Shown here one piece after another: positions 48,929-53,413 of a stretch of DNA of 53,413 nucleotides (position 1 is its first letter; each line of letters opens with the position of its first letter). The stretch is from Pseudothermotoga sp. Its GTDB lineage: Bacteria; Thermotogota; Thermotogae; Thermotogales; DSM-5069. The position numbers and the translations under genes are program-made. The stretch lies in NCBI GenBank assembly GCA_025060105.1, contig JANXCS010000010.1:1-53413 (forward strand), in the 5' to 3' direction. Under the pieces are notes generated by a model, which saw only the letters and a program-made list of their open reading frames with translations, was not told the origin of the DNA and searched no databases.

Positions 48929-49521
48929 TCTATCATCCCCTTGGTGCTCTGTATCGATCCGCTTTCGTTGATCGCCGAGCGCAGGGCGATCGCGAAGGAT
49001 TTGAAACAAGCCTCGGCGATGTGGTGTGAATTTTTACCATAGAGCTGTACAAGATGCAGCGTGATCTTGGCGTTCGAAACAAAGCTTTTGAAGAATTCTT
49101 CGAACAACTCTATGGGAAATTCACCCACACGCTCGGTTTCGAATCGAACTTGATAGTTGAGAAACGGCCTTCCAGAAAGATCGATCGATGCGACGATCAA
49201 AGCTTCATCCATGGGAACTACGGCGTATCCGAACCTTGCAAGTTGAGAATAATCGAGCAGTTCTCTGAAGGCTGTACCGAGAACGATCCCAAAATCCTCC
49301 ACACCGTGGTGCAGATCGATCTGAGAATCCACCTCGAAGCTTTCCACCTTCAATGAGAGAGTAGAGAATTTGCAGAAGGTCTTCAGCATGTGATCGAAAA
49401 ATCCCATCCGCGTTGAGCCTGTGAACGTTCCTTCACCGTCGTTCTTCAACTCGATCCTTATGCAAGTTTCAGAGGTTTTTCTTTCAACCGAGCAGGCGTT
49501 GAACCTCTTTTCCACTAGCAT
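48925..49521 (-). CDS. hisB: Imidazoleglycerol-phosphate dehydratase
   Basis: Monofunctional IGPD (198 residues) without a HisN/phosphatase domain. The metal-binding motifs are FFDHMLKTF, DLHHGVEDFG and SHHIAEACFKSFA. ATG 49521 follows CTGGAGGGATTCAG within hisC's end. Histidinol-phosphatase activity must be encoded elsewhere. Confidence 0.96.
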   Translation of the reverse strand: MLVEKRFNACSVERKTSETCIRIELKNDGEGTFTGSTRMGFFDHMLKTFCKFSTLSLKVESFEVDSQIDLHHGVEDFGIVLGTAFRELLDYSQLARFGYAVVPMDEALIVASIDLSGRPFLNYQVRFETERVGEFPIELFEEFFKSFVSNAKITLHLVQLYGKNSHHIAEACFKSFAIALRSAINESGSIQSTKGMID

Positions 49522-50555
49522 CTGAATCCCTCCAGAATTTTCAAAACCAACTCGTTCTGTTCCGATGAACCTACACCGATCCTGATTCCAAATTCAGTCT
49601 TTCTGACAGCCACACCGTTTTCCAGAAAGAGCCGATGCATCCTTTCTTTCTCATCATCCTCCAGATAGATGAAAACGAAATTCGCCACAGAGTCGCTGAC
49701 TTTGAAGTTCATCCTGCGGAGTTTTTCTTTCAACCTCTCACGTTCTTGAACGATCCTTCGAACGCGCTCGAAAAAGATGTCTCTTTTGCTCAGGACCAAG
49801 CTCGCGAGCATCTGTGAAAGGTAGCTCACATTGTAAGGCAGTCTGATCCTATCGTAAGCGTCTATCAACTTCGAGCTTGCCACCATGTAACCTATCCTCT
49901 GTGAAGCCAAGCAGAAGGCCTTAGAGAAGGTCCTCACGACGATCAAGTTTTCGAACTCTTCAACGAAACTCACATAGCTTTTACCGCAAAAATCGTAGTA
50001 AGCTTCGTCCAGAACAACGAGTGAACCAGTTTTTAAAAGGAAAAAGATCTCTTCTTCTTCGAACAGATGTCCCGTGGGATTGTTCGGATTGGGCAAAAAC
50101 ACGACACAGTCTTGGCTCAAAACTTTCTTCAAAAATTTCAAGTTCAATCGCTCTCCAACCAGAGGAACTTTTCTCAACCTTACGCCCAGCGCCCTGGCGA
50201 AGATCTCATAGCAACTGTAGGTGGGAGGAAAAATGAAGATGCGAAGCTTTTTGAACATGTTCAACAGATTGTAGATGATCTCATCCGCACCGTTCCCGAT
50301 GCTTATCTGATCTACCCTGGCCTTCCAACGCTCCGTGGAGACGTATTCGGCGATTTGCTTCACAAGCTCTTCGCATGGGGAATCGAAATAGGTGCGCAGC
50401 GTCGCTGGATCTACCTTTTCGAAGAACTCTTTGAGCAGTCCTTCTGGGAAAGGATGGGGACTTTCGTTCAGTGCCAGATAAACTGGCGTTCTTTTCTCGC
50501 TCTTGTAAGCTTCAACATCTTTCCTGATCGATTCGACGATGTCTACGAAGCTCAT
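49515..50555 (-). CDS. hisC: Histidinol-phosphate aminotransferase
   Basis: The 346-residue PLP enzyme has ALNESPHPFP at the start, FLPNPNNPTG, VVLDEAYYDF and the PLP-lysine motif RTFSKAFCLASQRIGY. ATG 50555 follows GGAGGGATCGAG and overlaps hisD by 4 bases. Confidence 0.95.
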   Translation of the reverse strand: MSFVDIVESIRKDVEAYKSEKRTPVYLALNESPHPFPEGLLKEFFEKVDPATLRTYFDSPCEELVKQIAEYVSTERWKARVDQISIGNGADEIIYNLLNMFKKLRIFIFPPTYSCYEIFARALGVRLRKVPLVGERLNLKFLKKVLSQDCVVFLPNPNNPTGHLFEEEEIFFLLKTGSLVVLDEAYYDFCGKSYVSFVEEFENLIVVRTFSKAFCLASQRIGYMVASSKLIDAYDRIRLPYNVSYLSQMLASLVLSKRDIFFERVRRIVQERERLKEKLRRMNFKVSDSVANFVFIYLEDDEKERMHRLFLENGVAVRKTEFGIRIGVGSSEQNELVLKILEGFRC

Positions 50556-51841
50556 CTCGATCCCTCCAGCCTCACTTCGATCGATCTCGCGTGCGCTTCG
50601 AATCCTTCAAGCCTCGCCAGAGAGGCGTACCAAGCCCCTCTCTGCCTGACTTCCTCTTCGCTGACTTGGGTTACGAAGATTTTTTTCAAAAAATCTTGGA
50701 CCGTCAGACCTGAAGAGAACCTCGAAGCGGTGGAAGTGGGAAGCACGTGGTTTGGACCGATCCCATAATCACCGAAGGCTTCCGCAGAAAAGCTTCCCAG
50801 AAAGATCGAACCGGCACTCTTCACATCGCTCAACAGCGACCAAGGATCTTTCGTCATCAACTGCAGATGTTCCGGTGAAAAGATGTTGGAAATCTTCACC
50901 GCATCTTTGATATCTTTCACCAAGATCGCCAAGCCGTTGCGTTCCAAACAGCTCCGTGCGGTGGACCTGGCCGGTTCATCCAGCTCGCTCAGCTGTTTCG
51001 AAAGTTCTTCCATCGTTCCATCCAACAGATCTTCATCGTTCGTGATCAGGCAAACTGTGGCATTTTCATCGTGTTCGGCTTGAGCGAGCATGTCTGATGC
51101 TACGAATCTGGCCTTCGCCAAGCCGTCCGCAACGATCAAAAGCTCCGTAGGGCCAGCGATGGAATCTATCCCACAATCTCCCACGATCAACCTTTTCGCA
51201 CAGCTCACATAAATGTTTCCAGGCCCAACGATCTTGTCCACTCTCTTCACGATCTCTGTTCCGTAAGCCAGTGCGCTGATCGCGTGCGCCCCACCCATCT
51301 TGTAGATCTCTTCTATACCGAGCCTTCGACAGAGGTATAGAACATACGGAGAGATCTTTCCATCTTCCATGGCGGAGCATGCGACCACGATCCTCTCCAC
51401 ACCTGCGATTTTGGCTGGAACTGCACACATGATGAGGGTGGAAAAATAAACCTTCTTCCCAGCAGGTACGTAGATCGCCACACTCTCGATCGGCTTCACC
51501 AAATATGCGGTGAAACTACCAAACTCGTTCACACGCCAGATGGAACGCTCCAAATGGAGAGAATGGAACTTTTCAACTCTTTCGATGAATTCCTCGCACG
51601 CTCGTTCGAACCGCTCGTCCACTCGGACCGATTCGAGCTCTTGTTTCGACACAACGATCTGTTCCTTTTTCAAAGCGCACCTTTCGTACATGGCGATGTA
51701 CTTTTCTAACGCCACTTGACCGTTCTTTTTCACATCCTCAACGATGCTTTTCACGTTCTGTTCGAGTTGAGAAAGTTCGAACCTTCTTTTTTGAACGATT
51801 TTTTCAATCTGCTCACAGGTTGGCTCGATGAGCACCTTCAT
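50552..51841 (-). CDS. hisD: Histidinol dehydrogenase
   Basis: The 429-residue NAD-dependent, zinc enzyme performs the last two steps. Landmarks are YVPAGKKVYFSTLIM, KIVGPGNIYV, DSIAGPTELLIVAD (with the substrate-binding region), AQAEHDENA, EHLQL and IGPNHVLPTS (zinc and substrate His). ATG 51841 overlaps the hisG stop by 4 bases. Confidence 0.97.
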   Translation of the reverse strand: MKVLIEPTCEQIEKIVQKRRFELSQLEQNVKSIVEDVKKNGQVALEKYIAMYERCALKKEQIVVSKQELESVRVDERFERACEEFIERVEKFHSLHLERSIWRVNEFGSFTAYLVKPIESVAIYVPAGKKVYFSTLIMCAVPAKIAGVERIVVACSAMEDGKISPYVLYLCRRLGIEEIYKMGGAHAISALAYGTEIVKRVDKIVGPGNIYVSCAKRLIVGDCGIDSIAGPTELLIVADGLAKARFVASDMLAQAEHDENATVCLITNDEDLLDGTMEELSKQLSELDEPARSTARSCLERNGLAILVKDIKDAVKISNIFSPEHLQLMTKDPWSLLSDVKSAGSIFLGSFSAEAFGDYGIGPNHVLPTSTASRFSSGLTVQDFLKKIFVTQVSEEEVRQRGAWYASLARLEGFEAHARSIEVRLEGSR

Positions 51842-52452
51842 CCTTTCATCCCCCTCGAAAGACTTTCAAGAAAATTCAAAATCTCATCCCTTTTGGTGCG
51901 GTAAGAAACCTCGTTGAGCGTGACGATCGCGCTGATGGGATAGATCTCATCGAGAATCGAAAGCCCGTTCTCTTTCAGCGTCCTACCGGTTTGAACTATG
52001 TCCACGATCAGTTCGGCCAACCCCACCAAGGGCGCCAGTTCCACCGAACCGTGCAGTTTGATGATCTTCACATCGAGCTTCTTCGCATCGAAGTACATCT
52101 TCGTGCTCACGGGGAACTTGGTGGCGACGCTGAGAACACCATTTTTAGGTTTGAAACCTTCAAACCCTGCGAGCACCATTCTGCTCTTGCCGAAAGGTAA
52201 TTTCATAGGTTGAATGAGTTTTAGCTGAGATTCAACGATCGAGTCTGTTCCACAGATGCCCACATCGGCGATACCGCTGAACACGTAGGTTGGAACGTCT
52301 AAAGGTTTGACGATGAAGATCTGCATCGTTCCTTTCAAATCCTCCACGACGAGAGATCTTTCTGTTGCTTCTTTGAAGGTATAACCACACCCTTTCAGAA
52401 ACGAAAACGCTTCCTCTTCGAGCCTTCCCTTCGCCAGAGCTAGTTTGACCAT
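51838..52452 (-). CDS. hisG: ATP phosphoribosyltransferase, short form (catalytic)
   Basis: The 204-residue short HisG lacks the C-terminal regulatory domain; such enzymes need HisZ, encoded just upstream. Substrate-binding parts are ALAKGRLEEEA, GIADVGICGTDSIVE and the PRPP-binding DIVQTGRTLKENG. ATG 52452 follows CTGGAGGAGAGAAC inside hisZ. Confidence 0.96.
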   Translation of the reverse strand: MVKLALAKGRLEEEAFSFLKGCGYTFKEATERSLVVEDLKGTMQIFIVKPLDVPTYVFSGIADVGICGTDSIVESQLKLIQPMKLPFGKSRMVLAGFEGFKPKNGVLSVATKFPVSTKMYFDAKKLDVKIIKLHGSVELAPLVGLAELIVDIVQTGRTLKENGLSILDEIYPISAIVTLNEVSYRTKRDEILNFLESLSRGMKG

Positions 52453-53285
52453 GTTCTCTCCTCCAGAAAGATCGTTCCTCCGACGGCCAGAACATTCTCG
52501 TTCACCTTGTACCTGCCTCCAGCGGCTATGAGCAGTGAATTTTTAAGATCGAACATCGTGAACGTGGGACCATCGTACTCTTCGATCGTTCTGGCTATGG
52601 AAAAATCCAACTCCACGGTGATATGAGAAAACTTCGAAAGAAAATCGACCGTTCGAACGATCTCGGCTTCTATCGTCGAATCGAGTGGAAAATCTTTCAA
52701 TCCGTCCACACCCCTTTTGGTGAAACTGTTCTCGACCAACTTCACCACGTTCGAAAGATCCAGACCGTGCAGAGAAGCGAAGAACTCTATCTCCGACACA
52801 TCTTTTCTGTCTATGAGCTCAAAGAGCTGTTTTCTGAACTTTCTAGGTACATGTTGCACACACTTTTCTATCACTCTAGAATCACCGATCTCCACCAAGA
52901 GCCGGTCCGTCAAGGACGAAAGAACCGTTTCGATGAGCAGTTGCAGAACAAGCTCGAGATCTTTCAACGATGAAAAGGGGATGATCTCCACACCCAGTTG
53001 GAACTTCGGTCGGACCTCACCGGAATGATCGTATCGATAGACGAAACCTGTATACCAAACTCTGAACCTTTCCAGCTGGAGCTTGTTGAAATACTCCACG
53101 ATCGAAGCGGTGTAATCGTTCCTGAGCTTGAACAGCTCACCGTTCCTAGCTTGGAAAAAGATCCAGTCTTTCTCCAATTTTGACAGATCCTTCAGAGCTT
53201 CCACCTCTGGACTCAAAAACAACTCAAAATCGTTTTCGTAGCACTTTTCCACGAACGTCTTCACAAGCTTTTCGATCCTTCTCAA
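52440..53285 (-). CDS. hisZ: ATP phosphoribosyltransferase regulatory subunit HisZ
   Basis: HisZ is a histidyl-tRNA-synthetase relative that activates short HisG and senses histidine. The 281-residue protein has the motif-2 arginine loop region FVYRYDHSGEVRPKFQLGVE and a motif-3-like AAGGRYKVNENVLAVGG, but lacks the anticodon-binding domain of true HisRS. I place the start at TTG 53285, 7 bases after AGGAGGT. The GTG at 53291 lies 1 base or less from the Shine-Dalgarno sequence. It is the first gene of the operon, preceded by the attenuator. Confidence 0.92.
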   Translation of the reverse strand: MRRIEKLVKTFVEKCYENDFELFLSPEVEALKDLSKLEKDWIFFQARNGELFKLRNDYTASIVEYFNKLQLERFRVWYTGFVYRYDHSGEVRPKFQLGVEIIPFSSLKDLELVLQLLIETVLSSLTDRLLVEIGDSRVIEKCVQHVPRKFRKQLFELIDRKDVSEIEFFASLHGLDLSNVVKLVENSFTKRGVDGLKDFPLDSTIEAEIVRTVDFLSKFSHITVELDFSIARTIEEYDGPTFTMFDLKNSLLIAAGGRYKVNENVLAVGGTIFLEERTWSN

Positions 53286-53301
53286 AGGCACACCTCCTAA
53301 T

Positions 53302-53333
53302 AAAAAAGGGTCACACCCTTTCGGATGTGACCC
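53302..53333 (-). terminator. his attenuator terminator
   Basis: On the minus strand GGGTCACATCC (53323-53333), a GAAA tetraloop, GGGTGTGACCC (53308-53318), then six U (53302-53307). The stem is 11 bp with one T-G pair. Its 5' arm shares 5 bases with the antiterminator arm. Confidence 0.9.
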
Positions 53334-53404
53334 GGTAGTTTCCTTTCATCCCACCATCACGTAACACCCGGTGGTGAAACTACCGGGTCAAACACGTGAT
53401 GGTG
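53302..53404 (-). promoter_or_regulatory. Ribosome-mediated histidine attenuator
   Basis: The leader on the minus strand has: an 11-bp outer stem between 53394-53404 (within the His codons) and 53352-53362; an inner 7-bp stem 53382-53388 with 53366-53372; a perfect 14-bp antiterminator pairing 53376-53389 with 53329-53342; and the terminator above. The antiterminator and terminator exclude each other (shared 53329-53333), as do the outer compound stem and the antiterminator. A ribosome stalled on the His codons would mask the outer arm and free 53376-53389 to pair, allowing read-through into hisZ. Free energies were not computed. No T-box motif is seen. Confidence 0.85.
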
Positions 53405-53413
53405 ATGAACAAC
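53357..53413 (-). CDS. his leader peptide (5' end outside window)
   Basis: The readable end is VVHHHHVFDPVVSPPGVT, then TGA at 53357-53359. The four His codons (CAT CAC CAT CAC) occupy 53396-53407. The start codon lies beyond the window edge, so its length and Shine-Dalgarno sequence cannot be seen. The frame is inferred from the His run; the other two frames close after 6-9 codons. Confidence 0.75.
   Translation of the reverse strand, partial: VVHHHHVFDPVVSPPGVT

Noticed and set aside
53292-53413. T-box riboswitch upstream of the his operon
   Set aside because: The T-box consensus (AGGGTGGNACCGCG) is absent, while a His-codon leader with alternative stems is present. Part of the leader lies outside the window, so the rejection is for the visible part only.
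1-53413. CRISPR array, rRNA genes, insertion sequences, replication origin
   Set aside because: No regularly spaced repeats, transposase frames, rRNA-like sequence or DnaA-box cluster was seen on reading through both strands.

Overview
The window looks like chromosomal DNA of a Thermotogota bacterium, most likely Pseudothermotoga or Thermotoga. The evidence is the protein content and wording (FliF/FliG, FolE2, ThyX, BamA, type 4 uracil-DNA glycosylase, short HisG plus HisZ), very tight gene packing with 4-base and longer overlaps, many GTG and TTG starts, and many purine-rich coding strands. This assignment rests on recognition alone; no database was searched. There are no insertion sequences, integrases, CRISPR arrays or rRNA genes, and no gene-free stretch longer than about 130 bases.

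Layout. 1-1222 (minus): plsX (cut by the window edge), rpmF and a DUF177/YceD gene, divergent from the flagellar operon fliFGHI (1329-5931, plus). 5934-8022: a small methyltransferase-like gene and a MATE exporter. 7991-12081 (minus): a TPR membrane protein, an AI-2E-family permease, an MFS transporter and an ApbC/Mrp Fe-S carrier. 12148-15430 (plus): a ZnuBC-like metal ABC transporter, then queD, folE2 and thyX. 15436-18331: a compact five-gene module with DRTGG domains, CBS domains, GHKL ATPase domains and a PHP domain, which looks like signalling and has no recognised output. It runs directly into bamA. 20593-24942: yicC, remA, gmk, rpoZ, coaBC and an L,D-transpeptidase. 24943-30017: an S1-domain protein and L31 (minus), a degenerate GGDEF protein, murA and a radical-SAM activase-like protein (plus), then two exported proteins (minus). 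30119-30192: a tRNA-Gln with its own promoter and terminator. 30266-39730 (plus): tig, clpP, mutS, a DHH phosphoesterase, udg, a DtxR-like regulator, a sugar-nucleotide epimerase, rarA and a formamidase-family protein. 39737-46238: a polysaccharide export/regulation cluster: a protein with about ten SLBB repeats facing a Wzc-type tyrosine kinase, a CpsB-type PHP phosphatase and a left-handed beta-helix acyltransferase. 46248-53285 (minus): the full operon hisZ-G-D-C-B-H-A-F-IE.

The most striking structure is at the right edge, upstream of hisZ. On the minus strand a leader reading frame carries four consecutive His codons, followed by mutually exclusive hairpins: a shielding compound stem, a perfect 14-bp antiterminator and an 11-bp terminator with six U. 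This is the architecture of a ribosome-mediated histidine attenuator, and I read it directly from the bases.

Two further points stand out. Several genes (fliI, the MFS gene, the DHH gene, rarA and perhaps fliF) have no ATG/GTG/TTG where their Shine-Dalgarno sequence and conserved N-terminus require a start. The DRTGG/CBS/ATPase/PHP module sits apart from any hydrogenase gene. Several promoters have extended -10 elements placed only a few bases before the Shine-Dalgarno sequence, which predicts very short 5' leaders.
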